A stretch of DNA of 64,000 nucleotides from Erinaceus europaeus (Eukaryota; Chordata; Mammalia; Eulipotyphla; Erinaceidae). Positions 21,276 through 33,182 of the stretch are shown piece after piece (positions within the stretch are counted from its first letter, which is position 1; the number at the start of each line of letters is the position of its first letter). Below the pieces are notes generated by a model that was not told where the DNA came from, did not search any database, and saw nothing but the letters and a program-made list of their open reading frames with translations. Made by a program: the position numbers and the translations under genes. The DNA lies in contig NC_080168.1 in assembly GCF_950295315.1 (NCBI RefSeq), positions 65,791,254 through 65,855,253 of the forward strand. Direction: 5' to 3'.

Positions 21276-21649
21276 TGTTGGTATGCTTCTAATTCTGCTT
21301 CTAAAACCTCTTCTGTTTCATTGGTTTAATCCCCCTTGCTTAACACTGTATTCTATTTACATAACCACTGTTAACTAAGCACCACCCTGCCTGCAGGGCA
21401 TTGGTTTAATCCCCACTGGTTCATGATGTCTTTTTGCTCCGCCCCCTCTCCTAGTACAACCTGATTTCCACCCTCTCTACGTCACATCCTGTTTCCACCC
21501 TGCTTGGCGAGTATATATATAAGGACAGGATTGTGATTAGGGATAGCTTAGATTGCGCTGTGCTCTACATGAATAAAGACTGAACTGCGTACCACTCAGC
21601 CATGAGTCTCTGGTCATCTCTGTCTCCTGCCCGTGAAGCTAGCCCAGCA
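21276..21649 (+). repeat. Solo LTR (TGTTGGTATG family, copy 1)
   Basis: Starts TGTTGG and ends CCCAGCA. Flanks are CATCAC (21270-21275) and CATCAT (21650-21655), a 6-bp target duplication with one change. It has a CRE-like TACGTCAC (about 21479), TATATATATAAG (21512-21523) and AATAAA (21572-21577). It is closely similar to the LTR at 48307-48694. No internal retroviral sequence is next to it. Confidence 0.9.
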
Positions 21650-22011
21650 CATCATCAGATGGCTGGGAGCATCTGAGCTAAAGCTCAGAAATGAGTGGCC
21701 TGGTTAGTCAGCCCGTGGACAGACACCGCTCATCTGGGAGCCTGTCCAAAAGCAGCGCAAAGGGACTCACCCACAGATGTGTCTACCATGACTGGGAACA
21801 CAGGGCTCCACTCACACATGCAGCTATCGGACCAGCCTTCACGCCGCCCATGTCACACCAGAGGCCAAAGTTGTGCTTGCAATAGGGCTGGGTTGTCCCG
21901 GGCAGAAGGTGGCACTGGCCCTGGAGCCAGGGAGCTCTGCCCCCATCCTTACATTTCTGATGTGTAAAGGAAGAGTTCTAAGAGTTCCCCGGTTCTTAGC
22001 TCCTGCAGTTT

Positions 22012-22215
22012 CTTTTTTTTTCTTTACTTTTCATTATTGCTTTTTTCCTTATTGGGGGATTAATGGTTTACAGTTAACAGTAAATACAATAGTTTGTACA
22101 TGTGTAACATTCCCGTTTCCCACATAACAATATGACCCCCACCAGGTCCTCCTCTGCCATCAGCCCCAGGACCTGAGCCCTCCCCACCCCAGAGTTCTTT
22201 ACTTTGGTACAGTAC
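22012..22215 (-). mobile_element. L1 3' end, antisense, 5'-truncated
   Basis: A T-rich start, then GGGGGATTAATGGTTTACAG, the reverse of the L1 terminus seen at 20985-21003. It runs on through the reversed 3' UTR to about 22215. Confidence 0.9.
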
Positions 22216-24036
22216 AGGTTCTGCTTCTGCAGTTTCTATCCCACACATCCGGGGGTAAGCATCTGATTGGAGTCAAGTCAAAGCTCCGATCCTCAGTCAT
22301 GCATGCAGACCCCACAGCGCTACAGAGATGGCAATGAATGATGACCCATCAGACCTGAGAATGATTCAGCAACCCCTTGAACTCCTAGCCTGCTCACTCC
22401 AAGAAGAACATCCTCATCTGGCCATCACCCCACCCCTCCCCTCTGGGTGTGACAAAGTTGAGAAACACATTACATGACTCTCGCACTGGTCGGAGCAAGC
22501 CATCCATACACTCTCCAGTGCAAGTTCGTTTGGTTCACTGAGTTTCATTCAATTCTTTTTCTGCTGTGTCTAGTTTCTCAGTATGATTAATGGCCTAACT
22601 TGTCTTGATCTCCTCCACAAATGCCTTGAGAGTTTGCAATATTAACATTTTTTGCTTCATATAAACACAAAAGAGATGCAATTTCCATTGTAATGTTAGC
22701 CATGAAAGTCACAGATATTCATCATTCACTACCTTTTAATCAATCTCTTGGATTTGGTATCTGGTAACCATTAACTTTAAAAAATAAAATATGATTCAAA
22801 GATGTGCCTGTAGGTGCATGTATACCCCAGCTGTACTAGAACAGACAGAGCCGGGAACCCTGGGTGCACACACAGTAGGTACAGGCTGTGGGAAGAGGAC
22901 CAGCCGCCCTTTCAACAGCAGCCTGGGTGGACCCAGAGGGGTGCCACTCGACGAGGTGACTCAGGTGGACAAAGACAGGCACTATCATCTCACCCCGTGG
23001 TCACAACAGGAATTCTGAAAAGCCAGACTCAAGAAGCAAAGATCAACTGTTAGACTGCAGATGCAGCTAGTGCTTTGGGGATGGGGAGGGAGGGCGAGCG
23101 GGGAAGTGGGATTCAAAATGCAAAGGGTGGGCCTGGGCCTTGAATGGTGAGACACTTTAGCACAGACAGCACTGAAACTCAGAATATCACAATGTGGTGC
23201 AACTCAGTGAGGAAAGTCTTCAGAAACAGAAGCCAAGTAGAAGCCACTGAGAATGGTGGTGGCAGCAGGAGTGGGGACGATGGGCAGGGCAGTGGAACCA
23301 GAAGGCAGCGCCCCTAAGTCTTGATCTGAGATGCAGATGCTACTGGAGTCCTCTTCTCTGGCCCCCTGCAGGCTAGCCAAGCTGCAGGTGGGTGTGTGCT
23401 GAGTGGCCAGAGGGCTGGGCTGGCTGCACTGTGGCTGGCCTCAGGCCCCACCCCAGCCTGTGAAATCCGACTTCCTGGAGAGCAGCTGAGGGAACTGCTC
23501 TCCACAGGCACAAAAGCAAATTCTTGTACTCAAAAGCAGGAAGCACCAGTGAGGGCAAGAACAACCCCCTGAGCAGTATTCAGTTCTTCTCAGCATTCAG
23601 CCATGTGAACTCCCGTGACAAGCTCCAGGACTGAGGGTCTCATCCTTGAAGTGTGCCTGGGCAGTGTGTCCTGACTCACCTGCTCCAGGAACTGCAAGCC
23701 TATGCTCACAGCCAGAGCTGGTGTCTGCCCCAACCACAGCTGCTGACCCTCTGGTTGTGCCTGGAAGGGCGCCCTGGAGCTCAAGGCAAAGCTGCTGTGT
23801 TTCCTCACCGAGCCCTCAATGTGGCTTGAGGGGGCTCAGTCCTCAGCTTAGAACTGATACACAACATCCTGTTCACTTAAGGAGTAGAGCACAGTGCCTT
23901 GAGCCTAGAGAGCACCCAGCACCTCAAGAGTCACAAGCTTTTTTTCTTGTCACTTAAAAACCACCACCACCCCACCACCCCACCCAGTGCTTCTTCCCTA
24001 CTTCCAGAGCACTCCCGTCTACGTCTGGCCTGGACC
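22216..24036. other. Unique sequence with a possible conserved AT-rich block
   Basis: No exon recognised. 22540-22780 is repeat-free and AT-rich, with TTAATCAATC and CATTGTAATGTTAG, and could be a conserved non-coding element; this is only an impression of composition. Open frames elsewhere are unremarkable. Confidence 0.35.
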
Positions 24037-24225
24037 TCCATTTTTACTATCTTTTATTTGTTTGTTTGTTTACTGTACAGAGGGAAGCAGAAGACAGACA
24101 GGGAGAGAGACAGAGACACCTGCAGCACTGCCCCATCCCTCGCAAGTGGGTACCAGGGGTTGAACCCAGGTCCTTGAGCATGGGAACGCATGCGCTCATG
24201 GGTTGGACCCTCAGATTCCCGCCTG
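24037..24225 (-). mobile_element. Diverged tRNA-derived SINE
   Basis: GA-rich body, then GACACCTGCAGCACTGC, then the reversed B box (GGTTGAACCCAGGTCC) and reversed head. The CTGCAGCACTGC version marks an older subfamily than the CTGCAGACCTGCTTC copies. Confidence 0.8.
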
Positions 24226-26334
24226 GGCTGGCCTCTCTTGCTCACCCTGAGGTGAGTCTCTAGCCCTCCAGGGAGGCTTTCAGCTCATCTCCTGTGTCAT
24301 CTCTCTGGATGGGAGCCCCAGAGCCCCAGGGAGCTGTGACCAGGCCTGTTTTTCTGCACGATGTGGGTTTCCCAGAGGCCCCAGGAACGGTGAGTTCATG
24401 TGTGCACATTTCCTGATCTTGGAGGCTGACTCCCTGCAGTGTTTACAGTGCACAGCCCCTTGGAGGTGGTCTCCAGGCAACTCTGAATAAACAGGCATGG
24501 GGGAGGGGGGGAGTGCTGTTGGAACAAGCTGTTTATTCCACACAGGCTCCCCGGGGAAGGTGAACTCACTCTGCTGAATTCCTGTCTCTGGGGGAGAGAG
24601 CTTTCTGGAATTCTGCTGGGGCAAAGCAGGGAGGAATGAGGAGGGAGGCATGTTGGAGGCCTCCTTGGCCTCTGGGGGCTTGTCACCAAGTGTATAGCGG
24701 TGGGTGGGGCTGGGTAGGGATGGGGCCTTCACACCAGGTGTGGCCTTGGAGGAAGTGTCTGCAATCTTTAGAGCAAAGCAGAAAGAATCCACAGAAATGA
24801 GATGCAGGGACAGAGGCAGGTGTGGGCCTGCCCCACCACACTCCCTGCGCCTGATGGCTAAGCATGTGCACATGTGCCTGCAGATGGGGCTGGAGAAGAC
24901 ACAGGTTGAGGGACAAGCTGTGAGTTTCTTCCTCAGTCAAACCCCTAAACAGCTGTCGTCACTTGACGTGAAGACCTGGCATGTCTAAGGTAGCAAGTAC
25001 AAGGTCTTATCTCATATCATCTTTTCCTTTTTGCCACTGATGGATTCTCCTGACTTATCAGGTGAAGACTTTCATCTGAGACACAGAACTGTCTTTCCTC
25101 AGTGTCCTATGTCTTTGTGTGGCCTGAGGAAGCGGGAACTGGGCCGAGCAGCCTGGGGAGGAGGTGTCTGGTGCGTGAAGCAGAGCCAGGAGCCCCCAGC
25201 ATGTGGTCCCCATGCCCCCTATACCAGCCTTCTGCTACAAAGCTCTGATACCACCTGGGTGAGCACAGACCCATGTCTCCTCTGAAGGCCCCACCCGTCT
25301 CGCTTTGCAGAGAGCAGCCTGACACACCTCTCATTCCAGGGTTTTACCAGGCCCACCTTGGCCCCACTTCCTGCTTATTTCACTTTCAGCAAACAGGAGT
25401 TGCGCCTGCACAGGTGTCCCTCTAAGAGAGTCTCTCCTCATCGTTTCTTCCTCCCCGTTTCTCCCTCTCCCTTACCCTCTCCTTTTCTCTCTCCTCCCTA
25501 AGTATAGAGAATAAAATTTTCCCTGGGGAGTCTGCTCCATGGCATCAGGCACTGTGAGGCCCAGGGCCCAGACTGCCAGCAGCCTGTGTGCCTCTCATGC
25601 TGAGAAGGAGCCACGGCTGTCTGCAGATGTGGGCCCCTCCCTGGCTGCACCCACACCGCAGAGACACCTGCAGGCGGCCTTCCTGGTCTTGAGGACAGCC
25701 CGTCCTCTCCAGTCCCTAGACTCTGCTGTGGCTGTGTTGGGGCCGCTACTTGTGAAGGCCCACTGCTGGCCTTTCCTACCAAAGCCTAGGGTGGTTCTCT
25801 TCCAGAGTCTGCATAGGAGTCCCCACATGGGAGGCTTGCCAGAGCCAGGATGCCCCTCTGCCTGTTTTACCCAGATAAGGTTCAGTTTTCACTTGGTGGA
25901 CCTTAACATCTTCCCAGTAATTGCCTTCACACAGGCAGGTCAGGCAGGGAGTGAAGACGGGCTGGGGAGCAGAGAATAGCGACAGGCCTGCACTAAATTC
26001 AGTCCAGGGTGGTGAAACTTGAGGGGTCTAGGGAGGCACATGAATTGCTGGCTGTCACACCGGCGGAAGGGCTAATGTACCTGTCAGTGTGGTTCTACCA
26101 TCTGCATTCCACAGACCTGCTCCGCATGCTTCCTCCAGGAAGAGTCAGTCAAAATGTCCCCAGGCTTTCTCAAAATTAGGTGGGCCCTGAGCATGAGCCA
26201 CCACTGAGCAAGTCTTGGAAGTGTGGTCCATCTCTCTGTCCCTCTGTCTCTCCACACAGAGTAAAAATGAATTAGCCTTCTTATAGAAGACTATTGGAAT
26301 TTAAAACTTTGGTACTTTGGGAAATAGCATCAGT
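24226..26334. other. Unique sequence, no gene seen
   Basis: Long open frames on opposite strands (24280-24873 minus, 25539-25979 plus) lack family similarity, so I treat them as chance in GC-rich DNA. A CT-rich run lies at 25440-25500. A possible old SINE remnant lies at 26175-26275. Confidence 0.45.
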
Positions 26335-26865
26335 GACCATAAAAGGGTGAGAAAGTATGAACAACACACGCATCTGACAAGTCAGATATGCAATAGTGAA
26401 CTCTCTTGCAAGTTGGTATAAAAAGGACAGCACCCCAGTAAAAACGAACAGCTAGAACACATTACCCAAAGAAAGCACAGCAGAGAGGATGCACACACAA
26501 GGTCCTCAAAATCACTGGGCATCAGGGAAATTCATACTAGCACTGCATTGAGATGCTATGAGGTGACTAAAATTCAAAAGGCTGGTCACTCCAGACTGAG
26601 GCCAGTGTCACACACCACAGAAACAGACGTGGGCTAGCACACGCCACTCTGCAGAGCTGCTGTTTCCTTCAGAGCTAAGTGTGTGTCCACCCTGAAAGTC
26701 GAGAAACTGAATGTGCCAGTCCACAAAGCCTTCCTGACTGGATGCCCCAGGAGCTTTATCTACTGCAGTCCCAGCTGGAAATAGCCCGGAGGCACTACAC
26801 ATCCTTACAATGACCACCTCTGCCCATCAGCGAAGAATGAGCAAGAAACTGCCAAAGCAGCAGAG
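26335..26865 (+). mobile_element. Old L1 ORF2 3' fragment
   Basis: A diverged L1 recognised by segments such as AAAATCACTGGGCATCAGGGAAATTCATACTAGC and the later CCCAGCTGGAAATAGCCC. No frame is kept. It is older than the L1 copies at the window edges. Confidence 0.7.
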
Positions 26866-26869
26866 GGCC

Positions 26870-27236
26870 AGGCTGTACACAGCAGGTTAAGCGCACATGG
26901 TGCAAAGTACAAGGACGGGTGTAAGGATCCCAGTTCAAGCCCCTGGCTGCCCACCTGCAGGAGAGTCACCTCACAAGCAGTGAAGCAAGTCTGCAGATGT
27001 CTTTCTCTCCCCCTCTCTGTCTTCCCCTCCTCTCTCCATTTCTTTCTGTCCTATCCAACAATGACAGCAATAACAACAACAACAATAACTACTACAACAA
27101 TAAACAAAAAGGGTAACAAAAGGGAAAAAAATAGCCTCCAGGAGCAATGGATTGTAGTGCAGGCACCGACCCCCAGCAATAGTCATGGAGGTAAAATAAA
27201 ATAAAATAAAATAAAATAAAGTAGAAAAAAATAATA
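26870..27236 (+). mobile_element. ERI-type SINE with 3' module
   Basis: tRNA-like head (GTTAAGCGCACATGG, B box CAGTTCAAGCCCC), CT-rich body, CAA tail, the GCCTCCAGGAGCAATGGATT module and an (AAAAT)n tail at 27194-27222. Confidence 0.93.
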
Positions 27237-27947
27237 AGCTTCGAGAGCAGCATGGCACCTCAGACCAGAGTTCAGGGCACCAGTGTTCACCTGATGAGCC
27301 CACTCCCTGAGATTCTCCAGGGCACAGAGCCAGGCTATGCACAGTAACAGAAAGGGGGCAGAGGCTGCTTCCTTGCAGAGGGAGGGAGAAGCAAGGGAAT
27401 CCTTCAGTGTCCTGAGACATTTACTTGTCCAAAGTGACTCGATGAGGCCTAAGGCTATGCATTTCCTGTGTGGAAAATACATTTCAACTCTTGAGAGACA
27501 TAATGAATTTTTAGACATAGTACACATAAATAGAAAACAAATACCATGCATTGAGCATTCACTGTTTTATCCTCTTCCAGAGGCATCACTCCTCACCAGT
27601 AGCAATAGAGATGCCTGCAGAGATGGCTCTTCACTAAGACCCCTCCCTGCACACCACCTAGCCAGCACCCACCTGGATGAGTCCAGCCTTTTGAGCAGGT
27701 TCTGTCTCTCTCTCCCCAGTCCAAGCTCAACCTGTCTCTGGGTTTAATGGGCCCACAGATGTAATATAACTGGGTCCATAACTACTGGTCATTTTTAACT
27801 AGCTCAAAATAGACAATCTGACAGGAGTGCAAAGCTGCCACCGTGCAAAATTCACATAGAAAGATGAGATTCTTCTTCTGACTGTGTTTATGTAGGGTTT
27901 CAATAACTCTCTGGGCACTGAATAAGCCCCAGAGTCACCATACGGTC
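27237..27947. other. Unique sequence, no gene seen
   Basis: Two opposite-strand open frames (27183-27551 minus, 27337-27747 plus) overlap, with no known features and no clear splice sites. Confidence 0.45.
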
Positions 27948-28306
27948 TGTTTTTTTTTTTCTTTTTCCTCCAGGGTTATTGCTGGGCTCGGTGCCTGCAC
28001 CATGAATCCACCACTCCTGGAGGCCATTTTTCCCCCTTTTGTTGCCCTTGTTGTTGTAGCCTCATTGTGGTTATTATTATTGCCCTTGTTGACGCTATTC
28101 GTTGTTGGATAGGACAGAGAGAAATGGAGAGAGGAGGGGAAGACAGAGTGGGGGAGAGAAAGATAGACACCTGTAGACCTGCTTCACTGCCTGTGAAGCG
28201 ACTCCCCTGCATGTGGGTAGCCGGGGGCTCGAACCGGGATCCTTACGTCGTTCCTTGCGCTTTGCGCCACATGCGCTTAACCCACTGCGCCACCGCCTGA
28301 CACCCT
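27948..28306 (-). mobile_element. ERI-type SINE, full length, antisense
   Basis: Reversed 3' module (CTCCAGGGTTATTGCTGGG), GTT-rich tail, GA-rich body, reversed B box (GGGGCTCGAACCGGGAT) and head ending at CACCGCCTGACACC. Little diverged. Confidence 0.94.
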
Positions 28307-28382
28307 GTTTTTTTTTTTTTAATTTCTACCCGATTATCACTAAACAGAAGTGGCTTCAGAACGAATTCACCACTTGTGTATT

Positions 28383-28555
28383 TTTTTAAAAAAAATAGAG
28401 GCAGAGAGAAATTGATAGGAAGGGAGAGGGAGAGAGAAAAAGAGATACCTGCAGACCTGCTTCAATACTTGAGGAGCCTCCCCCTGCAGTTGGGCAAACA
28501 GGACGTGAACTCAAGTTCTTGTGCATGGTAGTATGTGCACCCAACCGACAGAATC
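28383..28555 (-). mobile_element. Old tRNA-derived SINE, antisense
   Basis: GAGAGAAATTGATAGG body, CTGCAGACCTGCTTCAA, reversed B-box region (GTGAACTCAAGTTC) and head. Diverged. Confidence 0.75.
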
Positions 28556-28569
28556 TGTAAGACTTATTC

Positions 28570-28705
28570 ATTAACGGGAGAGAGAGAGAATGAGAGAGAG
28601 AGAGAGAACCAAAACACCACTCTGGCAGTCAAGGGATTAAACCCAGGCCCACCCTCACACCTTCAAGTCTTGCACCTGACCACTGAGCCCCCTTTCTGGC
28701 TAAGC
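28570..28705 (-). mobile_element. Second-type tRNA-derived SINE remnant
   Basis: A GA repeat, then CACCACTCTGGCAGTCAAGGGATTAAACCC and CACTGAGCCCCC, the antisense order of the second SINE type in this window (see 45833-45968). Confidence 0.6.
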
Positions 28706-28828
28706 TACGGTAGGATTCAAAGTTGTCTATAACTTAAATCACTAAAATCCTTATGGAACAAGGGTCCCTAATTGCTAGGAAAAAATCTATCCTGATTTTT
28801 TGTTGTTGTTGCTTTAAAAAAGGATACA

Positions 28829-29150
28829 ATGTGGGCTGAGTGGTAGCTCAGTGGGTTGAGCGTACACGGTGCACGGTGCAAAGCCAAAACCGTACACGGT
28901 TCCAGCCCCCAGCTCCCCACCTGCAGGGGGGTCACTTCACAAGTGGTGAAGTAGGTCTGCAGATGTCTGTCTTTCCCCCTCTGTCTTCCTCTCTTCTCTC
29001 AATTTCTCTCTGTCCTATCCAACAATAACAGCAATAATAACAACAACAAGGGCAACAAGATGGAAAAAATGGCCCCCAGGAGCAAGTGGATTCATAGTGT
29101 GGGCACTGAGCCCCAGCAATAACGCTGGAGGCAATAAAAAAAAAGATACA
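28829..29150 (+). mobile_element. ERI-type SINE with duplicated head bases
   Basis: Head GGGCTGAGTGGTAGCTCAGTGGGTTGAGCG, with the short block ACACGGTGC/ACGGTGC partly repeated near 28864-28880 and CGTACACGGT again near 28892. CT-rich body, tail and 3' module complete. Confidence 0.9.
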
Positions 29151-29849
29151 ACAAGATTTTAAAACATCAACTACTGAAATTAAAATGTATGCATATTATA
29201 GTAAAAAATAAAATCATGGAGTAATAAATGGCAGTAAAACAACAGTGTTGAGGTGACTTCCAGAGGCAGGGATATGCAGCAGCAGCAGCTGTGTTTTTCT
29301 CTCTCTCCTCTCCTTTCCCAGGTCACTAGGAATACCAAAGGAGACCACTAGGATGACTTCAGGAGCCCACTAAATCACCAGTGAGTGCAAACACATGTGG
29401 CTCATGGAAAGAGAGGAGCCTAGGGAGAGATTAAGTGGCTGGTAACAGTCCAGCAGTTTACCAGTTGAGACACCACCTCCAGTATGTTTCATCAACAAAA
29501 AGACTGCTGAAGGGAGGAGAAGACTCCCCTAAGACTCCCAAACACAACTGTGAGTCTCCATTGCTAATGCCCTCAGAATCTGGAGCAGCAGGCGTGTAGG
29601 TCCTGTGCTGACACCAGGGGACAGAAAACTAATGAGGAAACTCAGGAGAAGATCTATACCTCGGTGGCCTAGCAGTTGGGCTGTGAGAGTCTCTTTGCAT
29701 AACCACTGGATTATCTCTGCCACACCTTGCTCAGGAATCACTGACTAAGCTAAGAAGCCTACTTATAATTTAAAAGCTCTCAGGCTCCCATAGCCTACAG
29801 GGAAGAAAAAAAACAAAAGAGGCTTTAAAAGGCACTGTGCTCCAACTCA

Positions 29850-30880
29850 CACAGCAAAAGAAACCACTACCCAAACCAAGAGACTCCTCATAGAATGGGA
29901 GAAGATCTTTACATGCCATACATCAGACAAGAGTTTAATAACCAACATATATAAAGAGCTTGCCACACCCAACAACAAGAAAACTAATAACCCCATCCAA
30001 AAATGGGGAGAGGACGTGGACAGAATATTCACCACAGAAGAGATCCAAAAGGCCAAGAAACACATGAAAAAATGCTCAAAGTCTTTGATTGTCAGAGAAA
30101 TGCAAATAAAGACAACAACAAGATACCACTTTACTCCTGTGAAAATGTCATACATCAGAAAAGATAACAGCAGCAAATGCTGGAGAGGTTGTGGGGTCAA
30201 AGGAACCCTCCTACACTGCTGGTGGGAATGTAAATTGGTCCAACCCCTGTGGAGAACAGTCTGGAGAACTCTCAGAAGGCTAGAAATGGGGAGTCAGGCA
30301 GTAGTACAGGGGGTTAGGCGCACATGGCACAAAGCGCAAAGACCTTAGTAAGGATCCTGGTTCAAGCCCACGGCTCACCACCTGCCGGGGAATCGCTTCA
30401 CAGTCAGTGCAGCAGGTCTGCAGGTGTCTATCTTTCTCTCCCCCTCTCTGTCTTCCCCTCCTCTCTCCATTTCTCTCTGTCCTATCCAACAACAATGACA
30501 TCAATGACAACAACAATAATAACCACAACAACAAGGGCAACAAAAGGGAAAATAAATAAATATTTTTAAAAAATTTTTTAAAAGAAGGCTAGAAATGGAC
30601 CTACCCTATGATCCTGCAATTCCTCTCCTGGGGATACATCCTAAGGAACCCAACAAACCCATCCAAAAAGATCTATGTACACATATGTTCTTAGCAGCAC
30701 AATTTGTAATAGCCAAAACCTGGAAGTAACCCAGGTGTCCAACAACAGATGAGTAACTGAGCAAGTTGTGGTATATATACACAATGGAATACTACTCAGC
30801 TGTCAAAAATGGTGACTTTTCTGTTTTCAGTCTATCTTGTATGGGCCTTGAAAAATTCATGTTAAGTGAAATAAGTCAGA
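29850..30880 (+). pseudogene. L1 ORF2p C-terminal fragment
   Basis: Carries [15 protein letters not shown] residues, the [19 protein letters not shown] cysteine motif (about 30178-30235) and [13 protein letters not shown]. It is then split by a SINE and resumes [12 protein letters not shown] after 30598. No RT or endonuclease domain is present, so it has no activity. Confidence 0.9.
30290..30582 (+). mobile_element. ERI-type SINE inside L1
   Basis: Complete SINE with a perfect 16-bp target duplication AGAAGGCTAGAAATGG (30274-30289 and 30583-30598). It shows the L1 was in place first. Confidence 0.97.
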
Positions 30881-31432
30881 AATAGAAGGATGAATATGGG
30901 ATGATCTCACTCTCAGGCAGAAGTTGAAAAACAAGATCAGAAAAGAAAATACAAGTAGAACCTGAACTGTAACTGGAGTATTACACCAAAGTAAAAGACT
31001 CTGGGGTGGATGGGGGTGGAGAATACAGGTCCAAAAAGGATGACAGAGGACCTGGGGGGGGGTTGTATTATTATATGGAAAACAGGAAATGTTACTCATG
31101 TACAGACTATTGTATTTACTGTCAAATGTAAAACATTAATTCCCAAATAAAGAAATAATAAATAAACATTGTCATTGGTGAATGAGACACATTCTGAAAG
31201 ACTACTTCATCAGTCATTTCTAGAATGTGATTCCTCACACACCTTCTCTGTATGTTATCCACCACTACCAAGATAGGCCAGCTCCTTCCAGCTTCTTGAC
31301 CAAGTCACCAGGCCCCTATTGGGGCATCTGTAGGAAGGGCACATTGAACGGGAAGGAAAGCTAGGGGAAAAGGACCCACACCCTGGGACAAAGTGAGAGC
31401 TGATTCATGAGACAAATACTCTGCAAGGGACC

Positions 31433-31548
31433 AAGGAGGCAGCGCAGTCTTAGCACCTGAGACTTGAACACAATCAGTCTGAGCATGGAACTCAGCACCA
31501 CCACATGCCAGTCATGGCATATTTTTTTCTAAAAAAAACAACTGTTTC
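31433..31548 (+). mobile_element. Possible tRNA-derived SINE remnant
   Basis: A GGAGGCAGCGCAGTCTTAGCACCTGAGACTTGAAC head-like segment and GGAACTCAGCACCACCACATG resemble the second SINE type. It is short and diverged. Confidence 0.45.
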
Positions 31549-32075
31549 ACAAGTCTCCTAAAACCAATGGGCAAAAAAGTTAGTACCATCTTTGCATTCT
31601 TTGGGTGAATAAAGTCATGTGCTGGAGAGAAGGGTCATCCCGACCGAGCGTCAAGGAAGAAAATAACCCTGGTCATAGGCGTCACACCCTCCCCTCCCAA
31701 ATTACAAGTGGGTGGTCGTAGACGAGTGAGAAGACAGGGTGCCCTTTCCAGCACATAGGAGAGAGTCGGAGTTTGAAAGGAGCTTCCGGCTGCAGGGGAA
31801 GACAGTGATGGCACCACATACACCCTCAGAGATGCCATTGACTCAGAGCAAGGCCAGCCAGACCAAGGCCCCACAGAAAGGAGCTCGGGAGCAGGCTGAG
31901 CATCTTTCCCCTGGTTAAGTGCTGAACATTTTCAAGAATGTCAGTGTCTGTGGAAATCACAATGGAAGAGTGTCTACCCTGCGAGAGACCCCAGCCTCCA
32001 GTCCTGGTGACGCTCTGGCTCCGTGAACAGTGGAGTCTCTCCTCCTCTCTCTCCTAGTGAAAGAAGTAAAGAGTG
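31549..32075. other. Unique sequence, no gene seen
   Basis: No exon or repeat recognised. The minus-strand open frame 31635-31874 has no known features. Confidence 0.45.
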
Positions 32076-32077
32076 AG

Positions 32078-32190
32078 AAAACTGGCCCTGGGAGGCAGCT
32101 CAGCCATGGGAAGCTTGCAAGTATCACCCATGAGAGACCCTGAGTTCATCGCCTGGGACTACATTAAAAAAAAAAAAAAAAAAAAAAGAA
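32078..32190 (+). mobile_element. Second-type SINE remnant with long A tail
   Basis: TGGGAGGCAGCTCAGCCATGGGAAGC head, GACCCTGAGTTCATCGCC box-like segment and a poly(A) run at 32165-32187. Confidence 0.55.
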
Positions 32191-32202
32191 CTTTAAGAAC
32201 TG

Positions 32203-32348
32203 TTGGCCTGGGAAGACAGCATAATGGTTTTGCAAGTGTTTCATGCCTGAGGCTTTAAGGTCCCAAGTACAATCCTCAGTACCACCATAAACCCAGACTA
32301 GAATAGTGCTCTGGTGTCCCTCTCATTAAAATAAATAAATAAAAATAA
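32203..32348 (+). mobile_element. Second-type tRNA-derived SINE
   Basis: GGGAAGACAGCATAATGGTTTTGCAAG (A box), CCTGAGGC, GTCCCAAGTACAATCC (B box), CAGTACCACCATAAACC and AATAAATAAAT tail. This family is distinct from the ERI-type copies because it lacks the CT-rich body. Confidence 0.8.
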
Positions 32349-32944
32349 ATAAGTAGTTTCCACCACATACACAAAAAATTTCCTGAGTACTTCTGATGAA
32401 CTTGCAGTGTTCTGCAAACAAGGTGGATTCTACTTGCATGTAGCCCTGTGGCATAGATCAAATAAATATCTTGATAAATATCACAAGCACCTTTGGACTA
32501 AAGCATCTTGCCTCCACAGAGCATGTAATCAATTGTGACCTGGGAATAAATAATGCATTTTATAGTACTCTGACACTTATCTGGTACAAGCTTTATAAAC
32601 AACAGTATTCACTCAAGGTTTTTCAGTTCTAAAAATCCGTCACTTGTAAGTTATTTGGGCCCTTTCTTGTCTTTGGTTTCCATATATGCTATTCTGTAGC
32701 TCTGAATGATTTAGTTCTACATGCTTCTAAGTAGAGAGAGGACAGACTGATGGGTAGGTGGATGAGTTGTACTGCAGGCTTTGCTTTCCTTGGCAGCTTT
32801 CTTTTCTCACTCAGCATTACAGCACCTGCTACTCATAACAGCTAAAATGCACCAAGTCCCACTTCCACTGGATGCACTTCATAAATGTATGGCTGCACCA
32901 CTATTTATGCCCTATTTGCTTTTGGATTTTTTTTCTAAACTTTT
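32349..32944. other. Unique AT-rich sequence, no gene seen
   Basis: No repeat recognised between two SINE clusters and no splice-bounded open frame. Confidence 0.45.
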
Positions 32945-33160
32945 AAAAAAATTTTTAGTTACTTATTATTTTCTATAGAGTCAGAAAGAAATTGAGAGGG
33001 GGGGAAAGAGAGGGAGAGAGAGAGACAGAGAAAGACACTTGTTGCCCTGTGTCACCACTTGTGAAGCTTTCCCTCTGCAGGTGGGAGTCAGGAGCTTGAG
33101 CCTGACTGTAATGTGTGCTTAACCAGGTGCACCACTGCCTGTCCACCCCCCACCATTTGC
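32945..33160 (-). mobile_element. Old tRNA-derived SINE, antisense (1 of 2)
   Basis: AAATTGAGAGGG body, CACCACTTGTGAAGCTTTCCC, reversed B-box region and head ending CACCACTGCCTGTCCACC. It is of the older GAAGCTTTCCCCCTGCAG subfamily. Confidence 0.85.
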
Positions 33161-33182
33161 TTTCTGGATGCTGGTTTATTAA

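Larger units (their letters stand above)
29235..31160 (+). mobile_element. L1-derived copy: possible 5' UTR joined to ORF2 C-terminus and 3' end
   Basis: 29850-31160 is clear L1 3' sequence: ORF2 C-terminus from AAAGAAACCACTACCC to the cysteine-rich CWRGCGVKG part, then 3' UTR and tail, closely like 1580-2600. 29235-29845 is not ORF2. It is non-coding, of L1-like A-rich style, and joins ORF2 exactly at CACAG/CAAAAG (about 29852-29858). I infer it may be the 5' UTR of the same L1, with all of ORF1 and most of ORF2 missing. No sure target duplication was found. A SINE interrupts it at 30290-30582. Confidence 0.6.

Noticed and set aside
24280..24873. 197-codon minus-strand open frame, on the TMTC1 strand
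   Set aside because: No TPR or membrane pattern and no similarity to TMTC proteins; overlapped by other frames.
25539..25979. 146-codon plus-strand open frame
   Set aside because: No known motif; chance in GC-rich sequence.
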